The translations under genes and the position numbers were made by a program. DNA of 64,000 bases, taken from NCBI RefSeq assembly GCF_024679095.1, contig NC_066509.1, positions 20,698,811 through 20,762,810 of the forward strand, written 5' to 3'. This document shows, in pieces, positions 1-16,905 of the stretch; the first letter of the stretch is position 1; each line of letters begins with the position of its first letter. The notes below the pieces were generated by a model, which did not search any database, was not told the DNA's origin, and was given only the letters and a program-made list of their open reading frames with translations. The stretch is from Eriocheir sinensis (Eukaryota > Arthropoda > Malacostraca > Decapoda > Varunidae).

Positions 1-97
1 CTGGTATTTTGTTTATTTATTTTGATACGATTTTTATGTATATTTTGTATTCATTTTTTTTATACGTATTTACCTCATTTTATGTGTATTTTGACTA
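1..97 (+). repeat. satellite block, T-rich strand up
   Basis: About two monomers, including one with the tacgtatttacctcatttt word, run up to an abrupt change to the A-rich orientation near 97. The block is cut by the window edge. Confidence 0.8.
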
Positions 98-762
98 TTA
101 ATAAAATAATATAAATTTGTATGAAAATAAAGAGGCAAAATACCCATAAAATAACGCATTTTTTATTTATAAAAACATATATACCAAAATACACATAAAA
201 AATTAAATTTGAATTAAAATAAATATATAAAAAACACATACAATAAGGTATATTTGTTTTGAAATAGATATGCAAAATACATATAAAACAATGTAAATTT
301 GTTTCAAAATATAAATACGAATACACATAAAATAACGTAGATTTCTATAAAAATATATATAGAAAATACACATAAAATGAAGTAAATACGTATAAAAAAA
401 TGTATACAAAATACACATAAAATAATGTAAATTCGTATCAAAATAAATATACAAAATACCAATAAAAGAATGTGTATTTGTATAAATATAAATATACAAA
501 ATACACATAAAATAACTTAAATATATATAAAACTATATACAAAAATACACAGAAGAATTTTGATTTGTATGAAAATAGATATAGAAAATAAGGTAAATTC
601 GTTTCAAACTCAATAAACAAAATTCAGATAAAAGAACGTATATTTGTTGAAAAAATAAATATACAAAATACACATAAAATAACGAAAATTTGTATGAAAA
701 TATATAAAAAAATAAACAAAAATAATTTCAATATGTATGAAAATAGATATACAAAATACACA
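98..762 (-). repeat. satellite block, A-rich strand up
   Basis: About 15 monomers in reverse orientation. The marker aaaagaatgtgtatttgta, the reverse of acacattctttta, is at about 462. The block ends in a near-perfect palindrome: arms 739-760 and 763-784 (22 nt each) with a 2-nt spacer at 761-762. Confidence 0.85.
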
Positions 763-784
763 TGTATTTTGTATATCTATTTTC
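739..784. repeat. palindrome at an orientation switch
   Basis: The left arm (739-760) ends acaaaataca and the right arm (763-784) begins tgtattttgt; the 22-nt arms are perfect reverse complements separated by CA. The same junction in the opposite orientation is found at 13779-13824. Confidence 0.9.
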
Positions 785-1564
785 ACACAAATTTAATTAC
801 TTCTGTGTATTTTTTCATATAGTTTTATATAAATTTACGTTATTTTATTTGTATTTTGTATATTTATATTTATACAATACACATTCTTTTATTAGTATTT
901 TGTTTATTTATTTTGATACGAGTTTACATTATTTTATGTGTATTTTGTATACCTTTTTTTATACGTATTTACTTCATTTTATTTGTATTTTGTATATTTA
1001 TTTTCATAGAAATCTACGTTATTTTATGTGTATTCGTATATATATTTTTTAAAAATTTACATGGTTTTATATGTATTTTGCATATCTATTTCAATACAAA
1101 TTTACCTTATTGTATGTGCATTTTGTATATTTATTTTAATACAAATTCAAATATTTTATGTGTGTCTTGGTATAAAAAAAAAAAAAAAATGCGTTATTTT
1201 ATGGGTATTTTGCATCTTAATTTTCATATAAATTTACATTATTTTATTAATATTCTGTGTATTTATTTTGATACGATTTTTATTATTCTATTTGTGCTTT
1301 GTATAAATTTTTTTTATACATATTTACATTATTTATTGTGTATTTTTTATATATATTTTATACAAATTTACGTTATTTTAAGTGTATTTGTTTATATATT
1401 TTCATTCAAATTTACATTATTTTATGTGTATTTTGTAAATGTATTTCAATTCAAATTTACCTAATTTTATGTGTATTTTGTATATTTATTTTCATACAAT
1501 TTAAAATTATTTTTGTGTATTTTTGTATATAGTTTTATACAAATTTAGGTGATTTTATGTGTAT

Positions 1565-1759
<195 letters not shown>

Positions 1760-2556
1760 GTGTTTACATCATTTGATGTGTATTTTGTATATATATATTT
1801 CTATAGAAATCTACGTTGATTTATGAGTATTCGTATATAGATTTTGAAATAAATTTACACTGTTTTATGTGTATTTTGCTTATTTTTTCAATACAAATTT
1901 ACCTTATTGTATATGCATTTTGTATATTAATTTTAATACAAATTTGATTATGCTATGTGTATTTTTGTATATGTATTTTTATAGAAATATGCTTTATTTT
2001 ATGGGTATTTTGCATTTTTATTTTCATACAAATTTACATTATTTTATTTATATTCTGTTTATTTTTTTTTAAACAATTTTACATTATTCTATGTGTATTT
2101 TGTATATCTATTTTTATACGTATTTACTTAATTTTATGTGTATTTTGTATATATATTTTTAAAGTAATCTACGTTATTTTATGTGTATTCGTATATATAT
2201 TTTGAAACAAATTTACATTGTTTTATATGTATTTTTGCATATCTCTTTCAATACAAGTTTACATTATTGTATGTGCATTTTGTATATTTATTTCAATACA
2301 AATTTAAATATTTTATGTGTATTTTGGTATATATATTTTTATAAGAAATGCGCTATTTGATGGGAGTTTTGCATCTTTATTTTCATACAAATTTACATTA
2401 TTTTATTAATATTCGGTGTATTTATTTTGATACGATTTCACATTATTCTATTTGTTCTTTGTATATATATTTTTTATACATATTTACATTATTTAATGTG
2501 TATCTTGCATATATATTTTATTCAAATTTATTATCTATTATTTATTTTCATACAAA

Positions 2557-2606
2557 ATATATATACATATGTATATATATATACATATGTATAAATATAT
2601 ATATGT
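2557..2606. repeat. short AT microsatellite patch with CATATG steps
   Basis: The tract has TA runs with two acatatgta steps, and it sits where the acacattctttta marker monomer is expected between neighbours of the standard order. Confidence 0.75.
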
Positions 2607-3449
2607 TTATTTATTTTGACACGAATTTACCTAGATATGTATTTTGTATATATATTTTTATACGTATTTACATAATTTCATGTGTATTTTGTATTTATAT
2701 TTCTATAGAAATCTACGTTAATTTATGTGTATTCGTATATATATTTTGAAACAAATTTACTTTGTTTTATATGTACTTTTGAATATCTCTTTCAATACAT
2801 ATTTACCTTACTGTATATGCATTTTGTATATTTATTTCAATACAAATTTAAATATTTTATGAGTATTTTGGTATATATATTTTTATAAAAAATGCGCTAT
2901 TTTATGGAAATTTTGCATCTTTCTTTTCATACAAATTTACATTATTTTATTGATATTCTCTGTATTTATATCGATAGGATTTTACATTATTCTCTTTCTT
3001 TTTATTATATATTTTTTTATTCACATTTACATTATTTAATGTGTATCTTGCATATATATTTTATACAAATTTACGTTATTTTAAGTGTATTTGTTTATAT
3101 ATTTTCATTCAAATTTACATTATTCTATGTGTATTTTGTATATGTATTTCAATACAAATTTACCTAATTTTATGTGCATTTTGTATATTTCTTTTCATAC
3201 AAATTTTAAATTTTTTGTGTATTTTTGTATATAGTTTTATACAAATTTAGGGTATTTTATGTACGCATTTACATTATTTAATGTGTGTTTTGTATATATA
3301 TTTTTATGCAAATTTACTTTATTTTATGTGCATTTTTGTACATATATTTTTTTAGAAATTTGCGTTAATTTATGTATATTTGTATATGTTTACTCATACA
3401 AATTTATACTATTTTATTGCTATTTTGTTTATTTATTTTGATACGAATG

Positions 3450-6400
3450 AAAATAGATATACAAAATATACATAAAATAAACTAAATTTGTATTGAAATA
3501 TATATACAAAATACATAAAATAATGAAAATTTGTATCAAAATATTTTAACAGATCCGCATCAAATAACATAAATTTGTTTTAAAATATACAAAATACACA
3601 TTAAATAATGTAAATATGTATAAAAAAATATATACAAAACACAAATAGAATAATGTAAAATCGTATCAAAATAAATACACAGAATATTAATAAAACAATG
3701 TAAATTTGTATGAAAATAAAGATGCAAAATACCCATTAAATAACGCATTTTTTTTAAATATATATACCAAAATACACATGAATAAATTAATTTGTATTAA
3801 AATAAATATACAAAATACACATACAATAAGGTAAATCTGTATTGAAATAGATATGCAAAATACATATAAAACAATGTAAATTTTTTTCAAAATATATATA
3901 CGAATACACATAAAATAACGTAGATTTGTATAAAAATATATATACAAAATACACATAAAATGAAGTAAATACGTATAAGAAAATGTATAATGTAAATTCG
4001 TATCAAAATAAATAAACAAAATACCAATAAAAGAATGTGTATTTGTATAAATATAAATATACAAAATACACATAAAATAACGTAAATTTGTATAAAACTA
4101 TATACAAAAATACACAGAAGTAATTAAATTCGTATGAAAATAGATATACAAAATAGAGATAAAATAAGCTAAATTTGAATTGAGATGTATATACAAAATA
4201 CATAAAATAATGTAAATTTGTTTCAAAATATTTAAAAAAATACATATAATAACGTAAATTTGTTTAAAAATATATAAACAAAATACAGATTAAGTAATGT
4301 AAATACGTATAAAAAAAATATGTACAAAATACACATATAATCATGTAATTCGTATCAAACTAAATAAACAAAATATCAATAAAATAATGTAAATTTGTAT
4401 GAGAAAACATATACAAATACATATAAAATAACGCTAATTTCTATAAAAATATATGTCCAAAAATGAATGTAAAATAAAGTAACTTTGGATAAAAATATAT
4501 ATACAAAACACACATTAAATAATGTAAATGCGTACATAAAATAAGCTAAATTTCTATAAAACTATATACAAAAATTCACAAAAATAATTGAAATTTGTAT
4601 GAAAAGAAATATACAAAATACACATAAAATTATGTTAATTTGTATTGAAATACATATACAAAATACACATAAAATAATGTAAATTTGAAAGAAAATATAT
4701 AAACAAATACACATATAATAACGTAAATTTGTATGAAATATATATTCAAAATACACATTAAATAATGTAAATATGTATAAAAATATATATACAAAACACA
4801 AATAGAATAATGTAAAATCGTATCAAAATATATACACAGAATATTAATAAAATAATGTAAATTTGTATGAAAATTAAGATGCAAAATACCTATAAAATAA
4901 CGCATTTTTTATAAAATTATTGATACCAAAATACACATAAAATATTTGAATTTGTATTAAAATAAATATACAAAATGCACATACAATAAGGTAAATTTGT
5001 ATTGAAATAGATATGCAAAATACATATAAAATAATGTAAATTTGTTTCAAAATATATATACGAATACACATAAAATAACAAAGATTTCTATAAAAATACA
5101 TATACAAAATACACATAATATTAAGTAAATACGAATAAAAAAATGTATTCAAAATACACATAAAATAATGTAAATTCGTATAAATGTAAATAAACAATAT
5201 ACCATTAAAAGAATGTGTATTTGTATAAATATAAATATACAAAATGCACATAAAATAACGTAAATTTATATAAAACTATATACATAAAATAACGCAAATT
5301 TCTATAAAAATATATGTACAAAAATTAACATAAAATAAATTTGCATAAAAATATATATACAAAACACACTTTAGATAATGTAAATGAGTATAAAAATATG
5401 TATACAAAATACCTATGAAATAATATAAATTCGTATCGAATTAAATTAATAAAATACCAAAAAAATAATGTAATTTTGGATGAAAATATATATACAAAAT
5501 ACACATAAAATAACCTAAATACAAATACAAATATACACATAAAATAATTTAAAATTGAATGAAATAAATATACAAAATAAACATAAAATAAGGTAAATTT
5601 GTAATGAAATATATGAAAAAATACACAAAATAATATAAATTTGTATGAAAATATATATACAAATACACATTAGATAACATGAATTTGTATAAAATTTGTA
5701 TCAAAATATATACTTATACACAATAAAATAGCGTAGTTTTATTATGAAAATGTATATAGAAAACACACATAAAATAATTTAAATACGTAGTAAAATATAT
5801 ATACAAAAAACACATAAAATAATGTAAATTTGTATGAAAATATATAAACAAATACTCATAAAATATTGTAAATTTGGATAAAATATATATACAAAATGAA
5901 CATTAAATAATGTAAATATGTATAAAAAAAATATACAAAATACACATAGAATAATGTTAAATCGTATCAAAATAAATAAAGAGAATATCAATAAAATAAT
6001 ATAAATTTGTATGAAAATAAAGATGCAAAATATCCATATAATAACGCATATTTGCATAAAAATATATATACAAAATACATATAAAATAGTTAAATTTGTA
6101 TTAAAATAAATATACAAAATGCATGCACAATAAAATAAATTTGTATTGAAATAGATATGCATAATACACATCAATAATGTAAATTTGTATCAAAATATAT
6201 ATACGAATACTCATCAAATAGAGTAAATTTCTATGAAAATATACATACAAAAGAGATATACAAAATGCACATATAACTAGTTAAATTTGTATTTAAATAC
6301 ATGTACAAAAAACACATAAAATAATGTTGATTTGTATGAAATGAAAACAAATGCATTTTATATAAAATATATATACAAAATACACATAGAATAATGTAAA

Positions 6401-7840
6401 ATCATATCAAAATAAATACACAGAATATCAATAAAATAATGTAAATTTGTATGAAAATAAAGATGCAAAATACCCATAAAATAAAGCATATTTTTATAAA
6501 AATACATATACAAAAATACACATAGATTAATCAAATTTGTATTAAAATTAATATACAAAATGCACATACAATAAGGTAAATTTTTATTGAAAAAATATGC
6601 AAAATACACATAAAACAATGTAAATTTGTTTCAAAATATATATACGATTACAGATAAAATAACGCAGATTTCTATAGAAATATATATACAAAATACACTT
6701 GAAAGAATGTAAATACGTATAAAAATATATATACAAAATACAAATTAAATAATGTTAATTCGTGTCAAAATAAATAAACAAAATATCATGAAAAGAATGT
6801 GTATTTTTATGAAAATAGATATACAAAATACACATAAAATAACCTAAATTTGTATAAAACTATATACAAAAATACACAAAAATAATTTAAACTTGTATGA
6901 AAATAAATATACAAAAAACATATAAAAATAGGTAAATTTGTATTGAAATACATATACAAAATACACATAAAATAATGTAAATTTGAATGAAAATACATAA
7001 ACAAAAACACTTAAAATAACGTAAATTTGTATAAAAAGATATGTACAAAACACAAACAGAATAATGTAAAATCGTATCAAAATAAATACACAGAATATTA
7101 ATAAAATAATGTAAATTTGTATGAAAATAAATAAGCAAAATACCCATAAAATAACGCATTTTTTTATTTATAAAAATATATATACCAAAATACACATCAA
7201 AAAATTAAATTTGTATTAAAATAAATATACAAAAAACACATACAATAAGGTAAATTTGTATTGAAATAGATATGCAAAATACATATAAAACAATGTAAAT
7301 TTGTTTCAAAATATATATACGAATACACATAAAATAAGTTAGATTTCTATAAAAATATATACAAAATACACATAATGAAGTAAATACGTATAAAAAAATG
7401 TATACAAAATACACATAAAATAATGTAAATTCGTATCAAAATAAATAAACAAAATACCAATAAAAGAATGTGTATTTGTTTAAATATAAATATACAAAAT
7501 ACACATAAAATAACGTAAATTTATATAAAACTATATACAAAAATACACAGAAGTAATTAAATTTGTATGAAAATATTAACAAAATACACACAAACTAAGC
7601 TAAATTTGAATTGAAATGTATATATAAAATACATATAATAAAGTAAATTTGTATTAAAATATTTATACAAATACACATATAATAACGTAAATTTCTTTGA
7701 AAATATATAAACAAAATACACATTAAATAGTGTAAATACGTATAAAAAAATATGTACAAAATACATATATAATCATGTAATTCGTATGAAAATAAATAAA
7801 CAAAATACTAATAAAATAATATAAATTTGTATGAGTAAAC
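3450..7840 (-). repeat. satellite block, A-rich strand up
   Basis: About 4.4 kb of reverse-orientation monomers. The marker aaaagaatgtgtatttg recurs at about 4030, 5212 and 7464, with a variant at about 6793. The right limit is atgagtaaac joined to gtgtatattgcat, a switch that recurs at 28597. Confidence 0.85.
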
Positions 7841-8908
7841 GTGTATATTGCATATTTTTTCAATACAAATTTACCTTATTATATACGCATTTTGTATATT
7901 AATTTTAATACAAATTTAATTATTCGATGTGTATTTTTGTATCTGTATTTTTATAAACATATGCTTTATTTTTTGGGTATTTTGCATCTTTATTTTCATA
8001 CAAATTTACATTATTTTATTGACATTCTGCTCATTCATTTTGATACGAATTGACATTATTCTATGTGTATTTTGTATATATTTTTCATACAAATTTACGT
8101 TATTTTATGTGTATTTGTTTATATATTTTGACACAAATTTACAATATTTTATGGGTATTTTGTATATACATTTCAAAAGAAATTTACCTAGTTTTATGTG
8201 TATTTTGTATATATATTTTCATACAAACTCAAATTATTTCTATGTATTTTTGAATATATTTTAATACAAATTTTAGTTATGTGATGTGTATTTTGTAAAT
8301 TTATTTTCATTCATATATATATTATTTTATTGGTTTTTTGTTGAATTATATTGATACGAATTTACATTATTTTATATGTACTTTGTATATATATTTTTAT
8401 ACGCTTTTACATTATTTAATATTTATTTTGAATATATATTTTTATACAAATTCCTGGTATTTTATGTGTATTTGTATATATATTTTCATATAAATTTACA
8501 TTATTTTATGTGTATTTTGTACATATATTTTATTACAAATTTACCTTATTATATGTTTATTTTGTATGTGTATTTTGTATATTTATATTTATCCAAATAC
8601 ACATTCTTTTATTGGTATTTTGTTTATTTATTTAAATCGAATTTACATTATTTTATGTGTATTTTGTATACATTTTTTATACGCAATTACTTAATTTGAT
8701 GTGTATTTTGTATATATATTTTTATAGAAATCTATGTTTTTTTATTTGTATTCGTATATATATTTTCAAACAAATTTACATTGTTTTATATGTATTTTTG
8801 CATATCTCTCCCAATACAAATTTACCTTATTGTATGTGCATTTTGTATATTTATTTCAATGTAAATTTAAATATTTTATGTGTATTTTGGTATATATATT
8901 TTTATAAG
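7841..8908 (+). repeat. satellite block, T-rich; copy of 28598-29667
   Basis: This segment matches 28598-29667 monomer for monomer, with only scattered substitutions and single-base indels. Both start at the same orientation switch and both reach tataagattacgaaaattt. Beyond that word the two copies diverge: this copy switches to the A-rich orientation, while the other continues T-rich. Confidence 0.85.
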
Positions 8909-9120
8909 ATTACGAAAATTTGAATAAAAATATATACAAAAAAACAAAAAAATAAATTTCAATTTGTATGAAAATAGATATACAAAATACACATATAATT
9001 AGTTAAATTTGTATTTAAATACATGTACAAAATACACATAAAATAATGTAAATTTGTATGAAATGAAAACAAATTCACATAAAATAACGTACATTTGTAT
9101 AAAATAGATATACAAAATAA
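8909..9120 (-). repeat. short inverted satellite block
   Basis: About 210 bp in A-rich orientation between two T-rich blocks. It contains the distinctive run acatgtacaaaatacacat followed by tatgaaatgaaaacaaattc. The same sequence in reverse complement forms 41168-41290. Confidence 0.8.
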
Positions 9121-11143
9121 TTTTATGTGTATTTTGTATATTTATTTTCATACAAATTTAAATTATTTTTGTGTATTTTTGTATATAGTTATATACAAAC
9201 TTAGGTTATTTGATGAGTATTTTGTATATCTATTTTCATACAAATACACATTATTTTATTGATATTTTGTTTATTTATTTTGACGAGAATTTAAATTTTT
9301 TAATGTGTATTTTGTATATATATTTTTATACGTATTTACATCATTTCATGTGTATTTTGTATATATATTTCTATAGAAATCTACGTTATATTATGTGTAT
9401 TCGTATATAAATTTTTAAACGAACTTACACTTTTATGTGTATTTTGCATATTTTTTCAATACAAATTTACCTTATTGTATATGCATTTTGTATATTAATT
9501 TTAATACAAATTTAATTATTCTATGTGTATTTTTGTATATGTATTTTTTCAAAAGTATGCTTAATTTTATGGGTATTTTGCATCTTTATTTTCATACAAA
9601 TTTACGTTATTTTATTGATATTCTGCTCATTCATTTTGATACGATTTGACATTATTCTATGTGTATTTTGTATATATTTTTCATACAAATTTACGTTATT
9701 TTTTGTGTATTTGTTTATATATTTTGACACAAATTTACATTTTATGGGTATTTTGTATATATATTTCAAAAGAAATTTACCTAGTTTTATGTTTTTTGAA
9801 TATCTATTTTCATACAAACTCAAATTATTTCTATGTACTTTTGTATATATTTCAATACAAATTTTAGATATGTTATGTGTATTTTGTAAATTTATATTCA
9901 TTCAAATATATATTATTTTATTGGTATTTTATTGATTTATATTGATACGAATTTACATTATTTTATATGTACTTTTTATATATATATTTTTATACGCATT
10001 TACATTATTTAATATTTATTTTGAATATATAATTTTATACAAATTCATGGTATTTTATGTGTATTTGTATATATATTTTAATATAAATTTACATTATTTT
10101 ATGTGTATTTTGTACATATATTTCATTACAAATTTACCTTTTTTTATGTTTATTTTGTATGTGTATTTTGAACATTTATATTTATACAAATACACATTCT
10201 TTTATTGGTATTTTGTTTATTTATTTTGTTTCGAATTTATATTATTTTATGTGTATTTTGTTTACATTTTTTTATACCTATTTACCTAATTTTATGTGTA
10301 TTTTGTATATATATTTTTATAGAAATCTACGTTATTTTATGTGTATTCGAATATATTTTTTGAAACAAATTTACATTGTTTTATATGTGTTTTTGCATAT
10401 CTCTTTCAATAGACGTTTACCTTATTGTATGTGCATTTTGTATATTTATTTCAATACAAATTTAAATATTTTATGTGTATTTTGGTATATATATTTTTAT
10501 AAGAAATGCGCTATTTGATGGGAATTTTGCATCTTTATTTTCATACAAATTTACATTATTTTATTAATATTCGGTGTATTTATTTTGATACGATTTTACA
10601 TTATTCTATTTGTTTTTTGTATATATTTTTTTTATACATATTTACATTATTTAATGTGTATCTTGCATATATATTTCATACAAATTTATTATCTATTATT
10701 TATTTTCATACAAATACACATTCTTTTCATGATATTTTGTTTATTTATTTTGACACGAATTTACATTACTTAATATGTATTTTATATATATATTTTTATA
10801 CGTATTTACATAATTTCATGTGTATTTTGTACATATATTTCTATAGAAATCTTCGTTATTTTATGTGTATTCGTATATATATTTTGAAACAAATTTACAC
10901 TGTTTTATATGTATTTTGCGTTTTTTTTCAATACAAATTTACCTTATTGTATGTGTGCATTTTGTATATTAATTTTCATACAAATTTAATTATTCTATGT
11001 GAATTTTTGTATATGTATTTTAAATAAAAAAATATGCTTTATCTTATGGGTATTTTGCATCTTTATTTTCATACAAATTTAAATTATTTTATTGATATTC
11101 TGTGTACTTATTTTGATACGATTTTACATTATTCTATGTATAA
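9121..11143 (+). repeat. satellite block, T-rich; inverted copy at 39298-41167
   Basis: About 2 kb. The monomer series, the left switch at ~9120 and the right switch at ~11143 all reappear in reverse complement between about 39298 and 41167. Diagnostic words include gatacgatttgacattattc near 9640 and aatatttattttgaatatat near 10010. A related but shorter copy lies at about 46340-47480. Confidence 0.8.
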
Positions 11144-13801
11144 CAAAAATAAATACAGAATACACAAAAATAGATATGCAAAATACATATAAACAATGTA
11201 AATTTGTTTCAAAATATATATACGAATACACATAAAATAAGGTAGATTTCTATAAAAATATATATACAAAATACACATAAAATTAAGTAAATACGTATAT
11301 AAAATGTATACAAAATACACATAAAATAATGTAAATTAGTATCAAAATAAATAAACAAAATACTTATAAAAGAATGTGTATTTGTATAAATATATATATA
11401 CAAAATTCACATTAAATAATATAAATTTGTTTAAAACTATACAAAATACACATGAAATGATGTAAATACGTATAAAAATATATAAAAAATACACATTAAA
11501 TAATGTAAATTCGCGTCAAAATAAATAAACAAAATATCAATAAAAGAATGTGTATTTGTATGAAAATAGATATACAAAATACACATAAAATAAGCTAAAT
11601 TTGTATCAAACTATATACAAAAATACACAAAAATATTTTAAATTTGTATGAAAATAAATATACAAAATACACATAAAATTAGGTAAATTTGTATTGAAAT
11701 ACATACACAAAATACACATAAAATAATGTAAATTTGAACAAAAATACATAAACAAATTCACTTAAAATAACGTAAATTTGTATAAAAAAATATGTACAAA
11801 ACACAAATAGAATAATGTATAATCGTATGAAAATAGATACACAGAATATTAATAAAATAATGTAAATTTGTATGAAAATAAAGCAGCAAAATACCCGTAA
11901 AATAACGCATTTTTTTTATTTATAAAAATATATATACCAAAATACACATCAAAAAATTATATTTGTATAAAAATAAATATACAAAAAACACATACAAAAA
12001 GGAAAATTTGTATTGAAATAGATGTGCAAAATACATATAAAACAATGTAAATTTGTTTCAAAATATATATACGAATACACATAAAATAACGTAGATTTCT
12101 ATAAAAATATATATACAAAATACAAATAAAATGAAGTAAATACGTATAAAAAAATGTATAGAGTAAATTTCTATGAAAATATATATTCAAAATACATATA
12201 AAATTATGTAAATAGGTATAAAAATATATATATCAAATACACCTAAAAAAATGAAAATTCTTATCAAAATAAATAAACAAAATTCCGATAAAAGAACATA
12301 TATTTGTAGGAAAATAAATATACAAAATACACATAAAATTACGAAAATTTGAATAAAAATATATACAAAAAACAAAAAAATAAATTTCAATTTTTATGAA
12401 AATAGATATAAAAAATACACATATAATTAGTTAAATTTGTATTTAAATACATGTACAAAATACACATAAAATAATGTAAATTTGTATGAAATGAAAACAA
12501 ATTCACATAAAATAACGTACATTTGTATAAAATAGATATACAAAATATACATAGAATAATGTAAAATCGTATCAAAATAAATACACAGAATATCAATAAA
12601 ATAATGTAATTTTGTATGAAAATAAAGATGCAAAATACCCATAAAATAAAGCATATATTTTTAAAAATACATATACAAAAATACACATAGAATAATTAAA
12701 TTTATATTAAAATTAATATACAAAATGCAGGTACAATAAGGTAAATTTGTATTGAAAAAATGTACAAAATGCACATAAAAGTGTAAATTTGTTTAAAAAT
12801 CTATATACGAATACACATAAAATAACGTAGATTTCTATAGAAATATATATACAAAATACACATGAAATGATGTAAATACGTATAAAAATATATATATACA
12901 AAATACACATTAAATAATTTAAATTCTCGTCAAAATAAATAAACAAAATATCAATAAAAGAATGTGTATTTGTATGAAAATAGATATACAAAATACTCAT
13001 AAAATAACCTAAGTTTGTATAAAACTATATACAAAAAATACACAAAAATAATTTAAATTTGTATGAAAATAAATATACAAAATACACATAAAATTAGTTA
13101 AATTTGTATTGAAATACATATAAAAAATACACATAAAATAATGGAAATTTGAATGAAAATATATAAACATATACACTTAAAATAACGTAAATTTGTATCA
13201 AATATATATACAAAATACACATTAAATAATGTAAATATGTATAAAAAAATATATACAAAACACAAATAGAATAATGTAAAATCGTATCAAAATAAATACA
13301 CAGAATATTAATAAAATAATGTAAATTTCTATGAAAATTAAGATGCAAAATACCCATAAAATAACGCATTTTTTTATAAAAATATTTATACCAAGACACA
13401 CATAAATTATTTGAATTTGTATTAAAATAAATATACAAAATGCACATACAATAAGGTAAATTTGTATTGAAATAGATATGCAAAATACATATAAAACCAT
13501 GTAAATTTTTTTTCAAAATATATATACGAATACACATAAAATAACGTAGAATTCTATGAAAATAAATATACGAAATACACATAAAATGAAGTAAATACGT
13601 ATAAAAAAATGTATACAAAATACACATAAAATAATGTAAACTCTTATCAAAATAAATAAACAAAATACTAATAAAAGAATGTGTATTGTATAACTATAAA
13701 TATACAAAATACAAATAAAATAACGTAAATTTATTTAAAACTATATGCAAAAATACACAAAAGCAATTAAATTTCTGTGAAAATAGATATACAAAATACA
13801 T
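11144..13801 (-). repeat. satellite block, A-rich strand up
   Basis: It starts with the recurrent switch word atgtataacaaaaataaata and ends at the palindromic switch near 13800, where acaaaataca is followed by tgtgtattttgt. The reverse marker aaaagaatgtgtatttgta is at about 11370, 11547, 12959 and 13677. Confidence 0.85.
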
Positions 13802-15187
13802 GTGTATTTTGTATATTCATTTTCATGCAAATTGAAATTATTTTTGTTTATTTTTTTATATATTTTCATACAAATTTTCGTTATTTTATGTGTATTTTGT
13901 ATATTTATTTTTTCTACAAATATACGTTCTTTTATCTGAATTTTGTATATTGAATTTGAAACGAATTTACCTGATTTTGTATATCTATTTTCATACAAAT
14001 TAAAATACTTCTGTGTATTTTTGTATATAGTTTTATATAAATTTACGTTATTTTATATGTATTTTGTATATTTATATTTATACAAATACACATTCTTTTA
14101 TTGGCATTTTGTATATTTATTTTAATACGAATTTACATTATTTTATGAGTATTTTGTATACATTTTTTTATACGTATTTACTTCATTTTATGTGTATTTT
14201 GTAAATATATTTTTATAGAAATCTACGTTATTTTATGTGTATTCGTATATATATTTTGAAACAAATTTACATTGTTTTATATGTATTTTGCATATCTACT
14301 TCAATACAAATTTACCTTATTGTATGTGTTTATTATATATTTCTTTTAATTCAGATTTAATTTTTTTAAGTGTATTTTGGTATATATATTTTTATAAATA
14401 AAAAAAAATGCGATATTTTATGGGTATTTTGCCTCTTTATTTTCATACAAATCTACATATTTCATTAATATTCTGTGTATTTATTTTGATACGATTTTAC
14501 ATTATTCTATTTGTGTTTTGTAAATATTTTTTATACAAATTTACGTTATTTTAAGTGTATTTGTTTATGTCTTTTCATTCAAATTTACATTATTTTATGT
14601 GTATTTTGTATATGTATTTCAATACAAATTTACCTAATTTTATGTATATTTTGTATATTTATTTTCATACAAATTTAAAATATTTTTGTGTATTTTTGTA
14701 TATTGTTTGATACAAATCTAAATTATTTTATGTGTATTTTGTATATCTATTTTCATACAAATACACATTCTTTTATTGATATTTCGTTTATTTATTTTGA
14801 CGCGAATTTACAGTATTTAATGTGTATTTTGTATATATATTTTTATACGTATTTACATAGTTTCATGTGTATTTTGTATATAAATTCCTATAGAAATCAA
14901 CGTTATTTTATGTGTATTTTTATATATATTTTGAAACAAATTTACACTGTTTTATGTGTATTTTGCGTTTTTTTTTTTCAATACAAACTTACCTTATTGT
15001 ATGTGCATTTTGTATATTAATTTTAATACAAATTTAATTATTCTATGTGTATTTTTGTATATGTATTTTTTAAAAAAATATGCTTTATTTTATGGGTATT
15101 TTGCATCTTTATTTTCATACAAATTTAAATTATTTTATTGATATTCTGTGTACTTATTTTGATACGATTTTACATTATTCTATGTAT
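13802..15187 (+). repeat. satellite block, T-rich strand up
   Basis: About 1.4 kb carrying both variants of the acacattctttta monomer, at about 14090 (flanked by tatatttatacaaat) and 14765 (flanked by tctattttcatacaaat). Their spacing of about 675 bp gives the higher-order period. It ends at the recurrent atgtataacaaaaataaata switch. Confidence 0.85.
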
Positions 15188-16905
<1,718 letters not shown>

